From NCBI GenBank assembly GCA_913060815.1, contig CAJXSZ010000009.1:59168-123167 (forward strand): a stretch of 64,000 bases of DNA. Reading direction: 5' to 3'. The notes beneath the pieces were generated by a model. The model was not told the origin of the DNA, did no database searches, and saw nothing but the letters and a program-made list of their open reading frames with translations. The stretch comes from an uncultured Sulfitobacter sp. (lineage in GTDB: Bacteria; Pseudomonadota; Alphaproteobacteria; Rhodobacterales; Rhodobacteraceae). This document shows, one piece after another, positions 7,906 to 16,755 of the stretch (position 1 is the stretch's first letter; every line of letters begins with the position of its first letter). The position numbers and the translations under genes were made by a program.

Positions 7906-10900
7906 TTATGCGACCATCTGGCTCGCCTTCTTGAGATCGACCGAAACAAGCTGGCTCACGCCCTGCTCTGCCATCGTCACACCGAACAGACGGTCCATCC
8001 GCGCCATCGTCACCGCGTGGTGCGTGATGATGAGGAACCGCGTGTCCGTCTGGCGGCACATCTCGTCCAGCAGATCGCAGAAGCGCGTCACGTTGGCATC
8101 ATCCAGCGGGGCGTCCACCTCATCCAGCACGCAGATCGGCGCAGGATTTGCGAGGAACACGGCAAAAATCAGCGCCATCGCGGTCAGCGTCTGCTCGCCA
8201 CCCGACAGCAGGCTCAGGGTGCTCAACTTCTTGCCCGGTGGTTGGCACATAATCTCCAGCCCCGCCTCCAGCGGGTCGTCGGATTCGACCATCACAAGGT
8301 TCGCCTCACCACCGCCAAACAGATGTGTGAAAAGCGTACTGAAGTTGGCATTCACCTGCTCGAAGGCCGTCAGCAAACGCTCGCGCCCTTCCTTGTTGAG
8401 ACTGGCAATGCCAGAGCGCAACGTCTTGATCGCCTCTTCCAGATCGCTCTTCTCTGTGACCAACGTGTCGTGCTCTTCTTGCACCTCCTTCGCGTCTTCT
8501 TCGGCGCGCAGATTGACCGCACCCAGCGCATCGCGCTGTCGCTTGAGACGGTTTACATCGGCCTCCAGCACATCCGCCGCAGGCATCTGGTCGGGATTCA
8601 CATCCAGCTGGGTAAGCAACTGGTTCGGGGTAAGCTGCTGATCCTCTGCAATCCGTTCGGCGGCCGCGGCGACAGTCTCCTTTGCTGCATCACTGCGCGC
8701 CTCGGACCGCGCCCGCGCCTCCCGCGCCTCGGAGGCCGCGCGCTCTGCCTCACGCTCTGCCAATGTGGCATCCCGCAACGTGCCTTCGGCAGTGGTGAGC
8801 TTGTCTATCGCCTCCGCACGGCGCGCCTCGGACTTGGTGATTTCACCGCTCAGTTCATCGCGTTTTGCGGCGATTTCGGCAGGGGCCGCACCCGCTTCCT
8901 TTAGCTCCGCTTCGGAGGCCGTCTTGCGTTCCACTAGCTCTGCGCTGCGCTTTTCTGCGGTCTCCAGACGGTGCCGCCAGCCGCTCAGCTCCTTGGTCAC
9001 CTCTTGCGCGCGCTTCAACCGGGCGTCGCCTTCGCGGCGCAGCTCGTCATGGTTGGAGCGGCGTGACATCATCGTGATCCGCGCGGCCTCGACCGTCATG
9101 CGCAGGTCTTCCACAGCCGCACGCGCATCGCCCAAATCCCCAAGATCAGCCAAGGCGCGCTCCGCCTCCAGCACACGGGCGCGCGCGCCCATCGCCTCTT
9201 CCTCATGGCGCGTCACGGCAAGGCCAAGGCTCTCCAGACGCCCCGCCGCGAGGTTGCGGTCCGCCTCGACACGGCTCAGCGCACGGCCCGCATCAGCGAC
9301 CATACGGTCGGCATCGCGGCGCGCTTCGCGGGCGCGTTTGTCAGCATCGGCCTGTGCGGCCAGTTGCGCAGTAAGCGCATCATGCGCGGCGCGCGCGCCC
9401 TCGGCACGCTGGCTCGCTTGCTCCAACCCCTGCTTAAGCACTTCAAGACGGTTAAGCTGCTGCAATCGCAACGCCGCCGCCGAAGGCGCATCCTCGGCCC
9501 ATGCACGAAACCCGTCCCAGCGCCACAAATCCCCCTCCAGCGAAACAAGCCGCTGACCAGGCCGCAACGCCGCTTGCAAACGCGGCCCCTCGTCTGCATC
9601 GACCAGCCCGATCTGGCCCATGCGGCGGTCCAGCACATCAGGGCAGGAGACATGATTGGTGAGCGGCGTAACACCCTCGGGCAACGCCTGAGGCTGCGCA
9701 TAGGCGGCAAGTGCGGACCAACCCGACGGCCCGTCCGCATCCACTTCGGGCGCGCGTAGATCATCCGCAAGTGCTGCGCCCAGAGCCTTCTCGAACCCGT
9801 GTTCTACCTGCAAACGGTCAAGGATCTGACCGCCCTCTGCCGTGTCACGCTCCACCAATTTGGCCAAGGCTCCTGCCTCGGCGCGCAACGCATTCATCTC
9901 GCCCTCGGCTTCGGACCGTTCGGCCCGCGCTTCCGCCTCTCGCGTTTGCGTCGCGGCACGCGCCTCCTCGGCACTGACCAGCGCTTCTTCGGCCGCCTGC
10001 GCCGCCGCCTGTGCTGCCGCCTCAGCCGCTGTCGCCGTCTCGAAATCCGATGCGGCTTTGGCCAGTGCGGCTTGACTGGCGGTCACCGCTTCACGTGCGC
10101 GCGTCGCATCCGCTTCGGATTTGCTCTGCGTTTTGCGGCTGTCCTCCAGCAAACGCTCTGCACTGCCATAGCGCGCAGCAAGACGTGCCACATCCTCGGT
10201 CTGCTGACCCAGATCACCTTCACGGGCCTGCAGTATGGCCGCCGCCTCGCGGGCTGTTTCGGCCGCCGCCTCAAGGGCCTCAGTATGGCCTTCCCCCGCC
10301 TTGGCAAGCTCTCGCTGCTCCCACTCCAACCGCTCGATCGTCTCGCCCGCATCGCGGTTCAGACCACCCTCACGCTCGATATCACGGGCCAGTTGGTCAA
10401 TGCGCCCCTGCAACGTCTCTATGAGCGCGCTCGCCCGTGCTTCCTGATCACTCAGCGTGTCGCGCTGCACGATCAACCGCTGGACCACAGCCGCCGCAAT
10501 CGCATCCTCCTCGCGCAAGGCAGGCATAGCATCCTCGGCCTCTTGCCGTGCCTTGGCACTGGTCCGCACCAATCCTTCGGCCTGTGCTGCTGTTGTGACC
10601 CGCTGGCGCAATTCATCCTCGGATTTCGCCCGCGCATCATCCGCCTCGCGCCAGCGACGATAGAGCAACGTGCCCTCCGTACGCCGCAATTGGTCTCCGA
10701 TCTCCCGGTAGCGGGCAGCTTGGCGTGCCTGCCGCGCCAGCTGCGCCAATTGCGCGGCCAATTGCTCGATCACATCATCGACACGGGCCAGATTGGTTTC
10801 CGCTCCGTTAAGCTTCAGCTCCGCCTCATGCCTGCGCGCGTACAGTCCCGAAATCCCCGCCGCTTCTTCGAGAATGCGGCGCCTGTTCTTCGGTTTGGCG

Positions 10901-11361
10901 TTGATCAACTCACTGATCTGGCCCTGTCGTACAAGCGCAGGGCTGTGCGAGCCTGTCGAGGCATCGGCAAAGAGCATCTGCACATCGCGCGCGCGCACAT
11001 CCTTGCCTGCCGCTTTATAGGCACTGCCCACATCGCGGGTAATTCGCCGCACGATATCGAGCTGGTCATTGTCGTTGAATCCAGCAGGGGCCAACCGCTC
11101 TGTGTTGTCGATCTGAAGAGAGACTTCGGCAAAGTTGCGCGCAGGCCGCGTGGCCGCACCCGCGAAAATCACATCTTCCATCCCACCACCCCGCATGGCC
11201 GTGGGACGGTTCTCCCCCATGACCCAGCGCAGCGCCTCCAGCAGGTTGGACTTCCCACAGCCGTTCGGCCCCACAACACCCGTCAGGCCATCCGCGATGA
11301 CCAGATCGGTGGGGTCGACAAAGCTTTTGAAGCCTGTCAGCCGGAGTTTGGAAAAGCGCAT
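7906..11361 (-). CDS. smc: Chromosome segregation protein SMC
   Basis: 1151 residues. An N-terminal ATPase half has the Walker A motif GPNGCGKSN. A long coiled coil rich in Ala, Glu and Arg follows, then a hinge near residues 510-640, a second coiled coil, and a C-terminal half with the signature LSGGEQTLTA and Walker B ICVLDEVDAPLDD. SMC dimerises and, with ScpA/ScpB, compacts and resolves chromosomes. scpA and scpB are not in this window. A consensus DnaA box lies about 100 bp upstream. Confidence 0.97.
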   Translation of the reverse strand: MRFSKLRLTGFKSFVDPTDLVIADGLTGVVGPNGCGKSNLLEALRWVMGENRPTAMRGGGMEDVIFAGAATRPARNFAEVSLQIDNTERLAPAGFNDNDQLDIVRRITRDVGSAYKAAGKDVRARDVQMLFADASTGSHSPALVRQGQISELINAKPKNRRRILEEAAGISGLYARRHEAELKLNGAETNLARVDDVIEQLAAQLAQLARQARQAARYREIGDQLRRTEGTLLYRRWREADDARAKSEDELRQRVTTAAQAEGLVRTSAKARQEAEDAMPALREEDAIAAAVVQRLIVQRDTLSDQEARASALIETLQGRIDQLARDIEREGGLNRDAGETIERLEWEQRELAKAGEGHTEALEAAAETAREAAAILQAREGDLGQQTEDVARLAARYGSAERLLEDSRKTQSKSEADATRAREAVTASQAALAKAASDFETATAAEAAAQAAAQAAEEALVSAEEARAATQTREAEARAERSEAEGEMNALRAEAGALAKLVERDTAEGGQILDRLQVEHGFEKALGAALADDLRAPEVDADGPSGWSALAAYAQPQALPEGVTPLTNHVSCPDVLDRRMGQIGLVDADEGPRLQAALRPGQRLVSLEGDLWRWDGFRAWAEDAPSAAALRLQQLNRLEVLKQGLEQASQRAEGARAAHDALTAQLAAQADADKRAREARRDADRMVADAGRALSRVEADRNLAAGRLESLGLAVTRHEEEAMGARARVLEAERALADLGDLGDARAAVEDLRMTVEAARITMMSRRSNHDELRREGDARLKRAQEVTKELSGWRHRLETAEKRSAELVERKTASEAELKEAGAAPAEIAAKRDELSGEITKSEARRAEAIDKLTTAEGTLRDATLAEREAERAASEAREARARSEARSDAAKETVAAAAERIAEDQQLTPNQLLTQLDVNPDQMPAADVLEADVNRLKRQRDALGAVNLRAEEDAKEVQEEHDTLVTEKSDLEEAIKTLRSGIASLNKEGRERLLTAFEQVNANFSTLFTHLFGGGEANLVMVESDDPLEAGLEIMCQPPGKKLSTLSLLSGGEQTLTAMALIFAVFLANPAPICVLDEVDAPLDDANVTRFCDLLDEMCRQTDTRFLIITHHAVTMARMDRLFGVTMAEQGVSQLVSVDLKKASQMVA

Positions 11362-11459
11362 GTGCTGCCTGTTTGGTGATTCCGAATGGTGGTGTAGTGT
11401 GACGGCTTTATCCGACCTGCGTCAACCGTCACACACAAGGCACAGCGGTTTGGGCAGAG

Positions 11460-11468
11460 TTATCCACA
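11460..11468. promoter_or_regulatory. Consensus DnaA box upstream of smc
   Basis: The 9-mer TTATCCACA matches the DnaA box consensus (TTATNCACA). It lies between the smc start (11361) and the lipoprotein stop (11480). A perfect 9-mer is expected about once by chance in a window this size, so function is not proven. Confidence 0.35.
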
Positions 11469-11479
11469 AGATATTGAGG

Positions 11480-11890
11480 CTAGAGCGTTGTCTGACACTC
11501 AATCTCTACCGAAACACCGTTCAGCTGTTTCACCTTGGTCCCGCGCATGGGCACACAATCAAGCCCTACGGGAACGCCCCTCACAGGGGCACGCTTTGGC
11601 GCATCGTCACAGCGCAGTATTCCTGTCGCCTGCGCCTGATCCCCGCGCACCTCTTTGACCTCACATCCGCTCACGATGGCCATCGCACGGCCCGCCCGCT
11701 CACGAATGGGACCAAACCGCGGCGCATACTCAGCGTTGGTGCGGATCGCCTCCGCCAATTCCCCACGCACGCGCACATCAAACGTCGAGCCATCGACAGT
11801 CACCGTCACAGGCTCCAACCCGCGAAAATGCGGGCCGGCGGTGTTACAGGCGGCAAGGCCGGCAAAAAGGCAGAGCAAAGCATATCTCAT
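11480..11890 (-). CDS. Putative lipoprotein of unknown function
   Basis: 136 residues. The N-terminus MRYALLCLFAGLAACN has a lipobox (LAAC), so it should be a lipid-anchored envelope protein with Cys15 as the modified residue. The mature part contains VTVDGSTFDVRVRGELAEAI and a C-terminal beta-rich region with further cysteines. No enzymatic motif is seen. The frame is open upstream to 12070 but only this start gives a signal sequence. It lies 118 bp upstream of smc on the same strand. Confidence 0.75.
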   Translation of the reverse strand: MRYALLCLFAGLAACNTAGPHFRGLEPVTVTVDGSTFDVRVRGELAEAIRTNAEYAPRFGPIRERAGRAMAIVSGCEVKEVRGDQAQATGILRCDDAPKRAPVRGVPVGLDCVPMRGTKVKQLNGVSVEIECQTTL

Positions 11891-12094
11891 CGCTCCAGTT
11901 GTTAGAATTTTGATTAATATTTTATGAAGACGCTCGGGGCTTGTGTACCATGCGGTTGCGCGCCAGCGGGGCAATCTCGTACCACGCTTTCGCAAGCGGA
12001 AGGTTATCGCAATCCGCACATCGGGCATCACGCCGGGCGGAATGCGCAAGAAGAAGTAGGCGGGGACCACGCCCGCCTTGTCCCAGCTCTTAAT

Positions 12095-12113
12095 TGGTCA
12101 TATCATTTGACCA
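12095..12113. promoter_or_regulatory. Inverted repeat, candidate FadR/GntR operator
   Basis: TGGTCA-N7-TGACCA, a perfect 6-bp inverted repeat ending 15 bp before the start codon of the GntR-family gene. FadR/FCD-group regulators bind short palindromes containing TGGT/ACCA, so autoregulation is likely. Confidence 0.6.
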
Positions 12114-12128
12114 CTCAGAGGATCACCC

Positions 12129-12896
12129 ATGCCATTTCGCCTTGTCACACCAGAAAAGCTCTCCTCCGCTGTCGTCCGTCAGGTCGAGGAGCTGATCCTG
12201 CGCGGCATCCTACAACCAGGGGCGCGCCTGCCGTCCGAGCGTGAACTGTCCGAACGTCTCGGCGTTTCCCGCCCGTCCTTGCGCGATGCGATTGCCCAAC
12301 TTCAAGAGGCTGGCCTGCTGACTACAAAGGCTGGTGCAGGGGTATTTGTGGCAAATGTCCTTGGCTCCGCCTTCTCGCCTGCGCTCACCGCATTGTTCGC
12401 CCGCCACGACGAGGCAGCGATGGACTATATCTCATTCCGCCGCGACATGGAGGGGCTGGCGGCCGAACGCGCCGCACGCCTCGGCTCCGACACCGACCTT
12501 GCGGTAGTCAGCGCGATCTTCGCAAAGATGGAGAGCGCCCACGAGAGCCGCAGCGCGGAGGACGAAGCCGCCCTGGACGCGAAATTCCACATGGCAATTA
12601 TTGAGGCCAGCCACAACGTGGTCATGCTCCACATGATGCGTTCAATGTACGAATTGCTGCGCGGTGGCGTGTTCTACAATCGCCAGATGATGTTCAAACA
12701 ACAGACAAAGCGCGCCGTCCTGCTCGACCAGCACCGCAAAATCCATGACGCCCTCATGGCCCGCGACGCCCCCGCCGCCCGCGCTGCCGTCGAGGCGCAC
12801 CTCACGTATGTGGAGCGCGCATTGCTGGACGCGCAACGCGCCGCACGACATGAGGATGTGGCACAGCAGCGGCTGGATCATGAGCTGGGCGGTTAG
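12129..12896 (+). CDS. FadR-subfamily GntR transcriptional regulator (FCD domain)
   Basis: 255 residues. The winged helix-turn-helix spans about residues 8-75 (LPSERELSERLGVSRPSLRDAI), followed by an all-helical FCD ligand domain (about 90-235). The FCD metal-binding histidines are visible in HMAIIEASHN, DQHRKIH and EAHL. Such proteins respond to organic acids (lactate, pyruvate, glycolate and similar). No metabolic gene adjoins it, so the ligand is unknown. The palindrome at 12095-12113 suggests it controls itself. Confidence 0.9.
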   Translation: MPFRLVTPEKLSSAVVRQVEELILRGILQPGARLPSERELSERLGVSRPSLRDAIAQLQEAGLLTTKAGAGVFVANVLGSAFSPALTALFARHDEAAMDYISFRRDMEGLAAERAARLGSDTDLAVVSAIFAKMESAHESRSAEDEAALDAKFHMAIIEASHNVVMLHMMRSMYELLRGGVFYNRQMMFKQQTKRAVLLDQHRKIHDALMARDAPAARAAVEAHLTYVERALLDAQRAARHEDVAQQRLDHELGG

Positions 12897-12930
12897 ATCG
12901 ACCTCAATGACGCTATGTCATGTAAGTGTT

Positions 12931-13230
12931 CTAACCGATTGCAGCTGCAAGCAGGATTGCAAGTGCTGTCAGGCTCAAAACGATTCCAATGAAATATACG
13001 GAAAGCACGAACAACCTTTCCCACGGCTTTTGAAGTCCCATTTCATCGCGACCGAATTTAAGTATGGAGAATGAGACGCCCAACATGCCGCATAAAGACA
13101 GAACGAGGGTCAGGATCGAGGTCTGGTCGATGTCCTTTGTCGCAATAGTATATAGTGCCCACAGTAGCGATATAGCACCCGCGATGACTGCGATTGCATT
13201 GATCTGCTTCTGTGTTTTCTGATCGGACAT
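12931..13230 (-). CDS. Small membrane protein of unknown function
   Basis: 99 residues starting MSDQKTQKQINAIAVIAG, with three hydrophobic stretches (about residues 10-27, 37-55 and 73-97) and a short polar loop KFGRDEMGLQKPWER between the second and third. It is an inner-membrane protein with no recognised family. The frame is open to 13338, but the start at 13230 places the first helix near the N-terminus. Base composition is lower in GC than its neighbours, which may indicate recent acquisition. Confidence 0.6.
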   Translation of the reverse strand: MSDQKTQKQINAIAVIAGAISLLWALYTIATKDIDQTSILTLVLSLCGMLGVSFSILKFGRDEMGLQKPWERLFVLSVYFIGIVLSLTALAILLAAAIG

Positions 13231-13349
13231 GGATATTGCTCTTTGGTTTGATCTGTCTGAAGGGTGCAGCGTTCTTATGAAAATACAAAGTACTATTACA
13301 AGGTTCCGTACAGCAGAGTGCCTTTGCTCGTCAGACACCCTTCCAAAGC

Positions 13350-13382
13350 AAAAGGCCCCGATCTCTTGATCAGGGCCTTTTC
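13350..13382 (-). terminator. Rho-independent terminator of the F0 ATP synthase operon
   Basis: Read on the minus strand, AAAAGGCCC-TGATC pairs with GATC-GGGGCCTTTT around an AAGA loop and ends in a T-rich tract. It lies 22 bp after the atpF stop. Confidence 0.85.
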
Positions 13383-13403
13383 AAAATCTTACTAGTGCAA
13401 ATC

Positions 13404-13961
13404 TTAGTGAAGCTTGGCATCCACCTGAGCAATACCGTCATCGATCAGCTTGTTGCCTTCGGCTGCAGTCATCTGCTTGCCAATTATGTCGCGTGATGCG
13501 GCGATTGCGATCAGGACGGCTTGGTCGCGGACTTCCTTCACGGCGGAAGCCTGAGCGGATTCGATCTGCTCTTCAGCGGCGGCCATGCGGCGCTCTACGG
13601 ATTTGGCCAGATCAACGCGCGCTTGCTCGCCCGCGGCTGTGGCTTCGGCCTTGGCGTCGGCGACGATGCGGTCGGCCTGCTCCTGCACTTCCTTTTGCTG
13701 GCGCTCGTATTCGGCCAGCAGTTTCTGTGCATCTTCACGCAGCTTGCGCGCTTCCTCGATCTCGGACTTGATGCCCTCTGCGCGCGCATCAAGCATGCCC
13801 ATGATCAGGGATGGTACTTTGAAATAGATGAGAATCGCGATGAAGACGATCAGACCCAGCAGCACCACAAAGTCCGTGTTCCCGAGCGAGAAGAACGGGC
13901 CGGATGCGGCAAAGGCGGGGGTCGCCGCGAGAGCGAAGACGGATGCGGTTATCAAACGCAT
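13404..13961 (-). CDS. atpF: F0F1 ATP synthase subunit b
   Basis: 185 residues. It begins with a signal-like segment (MRLITASVFALAATPAFA) found in alphaproteobacterial b subunits. One membrane helix follows (about residues 30-50), then a long amphipathic helix rich in Ala, Glu and Lys that forms the peripheral stalk. It pairs with the b' subunit to hold F1 against rotation. It is the last gene of the F0 operon, 4 bp after atpX. Confidence 0.95.
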   Translation of the reverse strand: MRLITASVFALAATPAFAASGPFFSLGNTDFVVLLGLIVFIAILIYFKVPSLIMGMLDARAEGIKSEIEEARKLREDAQKLLAEYERQQKEVQEQADRIVADAKAEATAAGEQARVDLAKSVERRMAAAEEQIESAQASAVKEVRDQAVLIAIAASRDIIGKQMTAAEGNKLIDDGIAQVDAKLH

Positions 13962-13965
13962 GATA

Positions 13966-14493
13966 TTATCCTTTCATCCGTGAGGTGACAGCGGCGGTGA
14001 TGGTCTTGGCATCTGCCTTACCGCCCATCGCTGCAACAATTTCTTTGGCCGTGTCTTTGGCGACCGCTTTCACGTTCTCCAGAGCACCTGCGCGAATTTC
14101 GGCAATCGCTTTCTCGGATTCGGCTGACTTGGCGGCGATCTTTTTGTCCGCCTCCGCGATGGCCTTGTCCAGATCCGCCTGCATCTCTGCTTTGGCGTCT
14201 GCGATAATGCGCTGCGCTTCAGCGCGGGCATCTACCAGCGCTTTGTCGTATGCAGCTTCGGCATCGGCAGCTTTGGCTTTGAAGTCTTCTGCCGCTGCGA
14301 TGTCGTTTGTGATTGTGCCCTGACGTTCGGCCAGAATGGCCGCGATGCGGGGCAGTGCGACGCGAGACAGGATCAGGTAGATGGCAATAAGTGCCAACAC
14401 GAGCCAGAAAATCTGGTTACCCCAAGTGGAGAAATCCAGCTGCGGCATGCCGCCGGAGCTTTCCGCTGCGCCTGTGGCTGTTTCAGTTGCCAT
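13966..14493 (-). CDS. atpX: F0F1 ATP synthase subunit b'
   Basis: 175 residues. After a polar N-terminus (to about residue 22) comes one membrane helix ([20 protein letters not shown]), then a long Ala/Lys/Glu coiled-coil stalk. The b/b' duplication is typical of photosynthetic bacteria and alphaproteobacteria. Also called atpG' or atpF2. Confidence 0.94.
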   Translation of the reverse strand: MATETATGAAESSGGMPQLDFSTWGNQIFWLVLALIAIYLILSRVALPRIAAILAERQGTITNDIAAAEDFKAKAADAEAAYDKALVDARAEAQRIIADAKAEMQADLDKAIAEADKKIAAKSAESEKAIAEIRAGALENVKAVAKDTAKEIVAAMGGKADAKTITAAVTSRMKG

Positions 14494-14573
14494 GAAGGCC
14501 TCCTGTCAAATCATCGTTTTGCAAGGGCGGCACCCGATCAGGCCCCGCCCCATGCATAGGAATAAGCGTCAGC

Positions 14574-14798
14574 TTATACGGCGAACATCAGCAGAAGTGC
14601 TACGAGGAACGCGAAGATCCCGAGCGCTTCGGCGAAGGCGATGCCGATAAACAGTGTTGCAGTCTGGCTTGCAGCTGCGGAGGGGTTGCGCAATGCGCCT
14701 GCGAGGTAGTTGCCGGCCACGTTACCAACACCGATCGCGGCTGCGCCGGAACCGATTGCTGCAAGACCTGCGCCGATGTGTGCGAGTTCACCTTCCAT
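14574..14798 (-). CDS. atpE: F0F1 ATP synthase subunit c
   Basis: 74 residues, a two-helix hairpin. The first helix is Gly/Ala-rich ([17 protein letters not shown]), followed by the polar loop ALRNPSA and a second helix with the proton-carrying carboxylate Glu in AFAEALGIF. The proteins assemble as the rotor ring in the inner membrane. There is no sodium-binding signature, so it should be H+-driven. Confidence 0.97.
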   Translation of the reverse strand: MEGELAHIGAGLAAIGSGAAAIGVGNVAGNYLAGALRNPSAAASQTATLFIGIAFAEALGIFAFLVALLLMFAV

Positions 14799-14866
14799 GA
14801 GAATTCTCCTATGCGTTGGAAGTTAGATAGAGTGGAGCGGATGCCCCGTCGTTTGTTAACCAGTAC

Positions 14867-15616
14867 TTAGTGGTGTGGGTGAAGCGCGTCCTTGAGGTAC
14901 ACGCATGTCAGGATCGTAAAGACGTAGGCCTGAATGAAGGACACGAGGACCTCCAGACCGTACATCGCCGTGATCCCGAGGATGGCGACAGGGGAGACAG
15001 CAACCAGTGCCGCAAACCCTGCGAAAACTTTGATAACCGCGTGGCCCGCCATGACGTTACCCGCCAGACGAATGGAGTGGCTCACGGGGCGCACGAAATA
15101 GGAGATCAACTCGATGATCGCCAGAATGGGGCGCAGCGCCAACGGCGCGGAGGACACCCAGAACAGGCTCAGGAAGCCGACGCCGTTTTTGACGAAACCA
15201 AGAACCGTCACAGTGATGAACACGGCGAAGGCCAGCACAACCGTCACAGCAAAGTGCGAGGTGGGCGTAAAGGATGTGGGGATCAGACCAAGGAAGTTGG
15301 CGCAAACAATAAACATGAACAGCGTCATGATGTAGGGGAAATACTTAACGCCCTCTTTGCCGCAGATATCCTCGACCATCTTGTAGATAAAACCGTAGGC
15401 CAGCTCGGCAACTGATTGTGCACGGCCCGGAACCACAGCGCGGTGACGCGTGGAGACGACCAGCAGCAGGAAGACCGCGATCACGGAGAAGACAGTCCAC
15501 ATCGCCATGTTGGTGAAGGTGAACATGGTAACAGCACCGTCGCCAAACTGAGGCGCGATCTCGAACTGCTCCATCGGCTTGAAAACAAGCTCACCTGATT
15601 TTGCGTCTGTTGCCAT
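14867..15616 (-). CDS. atpB: F0F1 ATP synthase subunit a
   Basis: 249 residues, a polytopic inner-membrane protein forming the proton half-channels. The essential Arg lies in the fourth helix region, [15 protein letters not shown], which is the family signature. Other recognised parts are [16 protein letters not shown] and the C-terminal [18 protein letters not shown]. It lies between atpI and atpE in the usual order. Confidence 0.97.
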   Translation of the reverse strand: MATDAKSGELVFKPMEQFEIAPQFGDGAVTMFTFTNMAMWTVFSVIAVFLLLVVSTRHRAVVPGRAQSVAELAYGFIYKMVEDICGKEGVKYFPYIMTLFMFIVCANFLGLIPTSFTPTSHFAVTVVLAFAVFITVTVLGFVKNGVGFLSLFWVSSAPLALRPILAIIELISYFVRPVSHSIRLAGNVMAGHAVIKVFAGFAALVAVSPVAILGITAMYGLEVLVSFIQAYVFTILTCVYLKDALHPHH

Positions 15617-15627
15617 CTGTCGGCCCC

Positions 15628-15996
15628 TTACTCATCACCCGCATCGGGTTGTTTACGTCTGCCCCTGTTCGGGACGTATTCTATACCGGCCTCTTCGGCC
15701 TCTTTTCTGTCCTGCATCTCTTGCGCGCTTCGGAGCATCGTCTGCACCCCCGCCGCAAGACCCAGCATGACAAACAGCACCATGAATATCGGCAAGGTCT
15801 CAAAATAGAGATCCAGCGCATATCCGATGCCGAAACCGATCCCGAGACCGGCCACCAGCTCGATCACCATCCGCCACGCCATCTGGGCGCCCGAATAATG
15901 CTCTTCCATCCGAGGTTTCGGCGCTTGCGCGCCTTTGGCCTGCTCGATCCGCGCCTCAATCGCCGCCATTTCCGCTTTGCGATCTTGCTCGTCCAC
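15628..15996 (-). CDS. atpI: F0F1 ATP synthase assembly protein I
   Basis: 122 residues. A charged N-terminus is followed by two membrane helices (about residues 41-63 and 70-88) and a charged tail. It is the first gene of the F0 operon and is thought to help c-ring assembly or Mg2+ supply. The start is GTG at 15996; an in-frame ATG exists at 15969. The AtpI/AtpQ family is short and poorly conserved, and its position fixes the call. Confidence 0.88.
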   Translation of the reverse strand: MDEQDRKAEMAAIEARIEQAKGAQAPKPRMEEHYSGAQMAWRMVIELVAGLGIGFGIGYALDLYFETLPIFMVLFVMLGLAAGVQTMLRSAQEMQDRKEAEEAGIEYVPNRGRRKQPDAGDE

Positions 15997-16168
15997 AGGC
16001 AGGTCCCCACTGGATGTCTCGAGCGATCAGATACTGCGCTGCGGCGCCCGAGTCAATTGGATACGGACGCCCTGCAAAGCACTGAAAATAAATGTTATTC
16101 ACATATGGGCTGACGTTAAAAATCTTCAAATCAATCGCAGAAGGCGCGATTTCGGTCTGCGCCTATAT

Positions 16169-16184
16169 TCAACCATTTGGTTGA
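16169..16184. promoter_or_regulatory. Perfect palindrome, candidate ArsR-family operator
   Basis: TCAACCATTTGGTTGA is a perfect 16-bp palindrome ending 20 bp before the ArsR-family start codon. Its size and position fit an autoregulatory operator of this regulator family. Confidence 0.65.
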
Positions 16185-16203
16185 TCTTTGGCCTCCGCCC
16201 GTT

Positions 16204-16554
16204 ATGACGGACCCTATGAGTTCCACCCTCGATACAACCTTTGCGGCCCTCGCCGACCCCACACGCCGCGCCATCCTCGCGATGCTGCTGGAGGATGATA
16301 TGGCCGTGACTGATGTCGCCGAACCATTCGAGGTCTCGCTCGCCGCGATCTCAAAGCACCTCGGCGTACTTACCGCTGCGGGTCTCATCACCCAAGAGAA
16401 ACGCGGCCGTGTAAAATGGTGCAAGCTCGAGCCCGACGCCCTGCGCGCGGCTTCTGTCTGGATGCAAGGCTTCGGCCAATTCGAGCCTGTGAACCTCGAC
16501 GCCTTCGAGCGTTTCCTTCTGGCCGAACTCCCCCAGCAGAGTGGCGACCTGTAA
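16204..16554 (+). CDS. ArsR-family winged-helix transcriptional regulator
   Basis: 116 residues. The winged helix covers about residues 10-85: FAALADPTRRAILAML, then the recognition helix VSLAAISKHLGVL and the wing EKRGRVKWCKL. No metal-binding Cys pair is apparent, so this belongs to the non-metal ArsR group that is often paired with an SRPBCC (AHSA1-like) gene; no such partner is adjacent here. ATG at 16204 is chosen; a second ATG at 16216 is possible. An upstream palindrome suggests autoregulation. Confidence 0.9.
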   Translation: MTDPMSSTLDTTFAALADPTRRAILAMLLEDDMAVTDVAEPFEVSLAAISKHLGVLTAAGLITQEKRGRVKWCKLEPDALRAASVWMQGFGQFEPVNLDAFERFLLAELPQQSGDL

Positions 16555-16560
16555 GCACGA

Positions 16561-16584
16561 AAAAAGGGGGCACAACGGCCCCCC
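16561..16584. terminator. Hairpin between convergent genes, likely bidirectional terminator
   Basis: GGGGGC (16566-16571) pairs with GCCCCC (16578-16583). On the minus strand it is followed by a run of Ts (complement of the A run at 16560-16565), so it best serves the 22-codon gene, and may also stop the ArsR transcript. Confidence 0.65.
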
Positions 16585-16612
16585 TCAATTCATATGTATC
16601 TAGTGTCCGTTC

Positions 16613-16681
16613 TCAGAGAACGAATTGCACGATTGCCAGTACGATAACCACGAGGCCTACGAGATAAATGATGCTGCGCAT
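16613..16681 (-). CDS. 22-residue single-pass membrane peptide
   Basis: MRSIIYLVGLVVIVLAIVQF is the first 20 of 22 residues. Almost the whole peptide is one hydrophobic helix. AAAGGA lies about 7 bp before the ATG, and a terminator-like hairpin with a T run lies 30 bp after the stop, so it has the parts of an independent gene. Small peptides of this form occur in Rhodobacterales, often annotated as hypothetical. Role unknown; a stress or membrane-complex microprotein is possible. The nearest upstream gene on this strand (DMT exporter) ends 75 bp before. Confidence 0.65.
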   Translation of the reverse strand: MRSIIYLVGLVVIVLAIVQFVL

Positions 16682-16755
16682 GTTGTTTCCTTTCATTCTA
16701 TTGACCTGACAACGTGTCGCACTTCCCATTCGTTCCACGGCGCCCGAACAAATTT

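Noticed and set aside
9799..11379. 526-codon open frame antisense to smc
   Set aside because: It mirrors the smc coding strand, is rich in Arg, Leu and Gly, and shows no family motif. smc has all its catalytic motifs.
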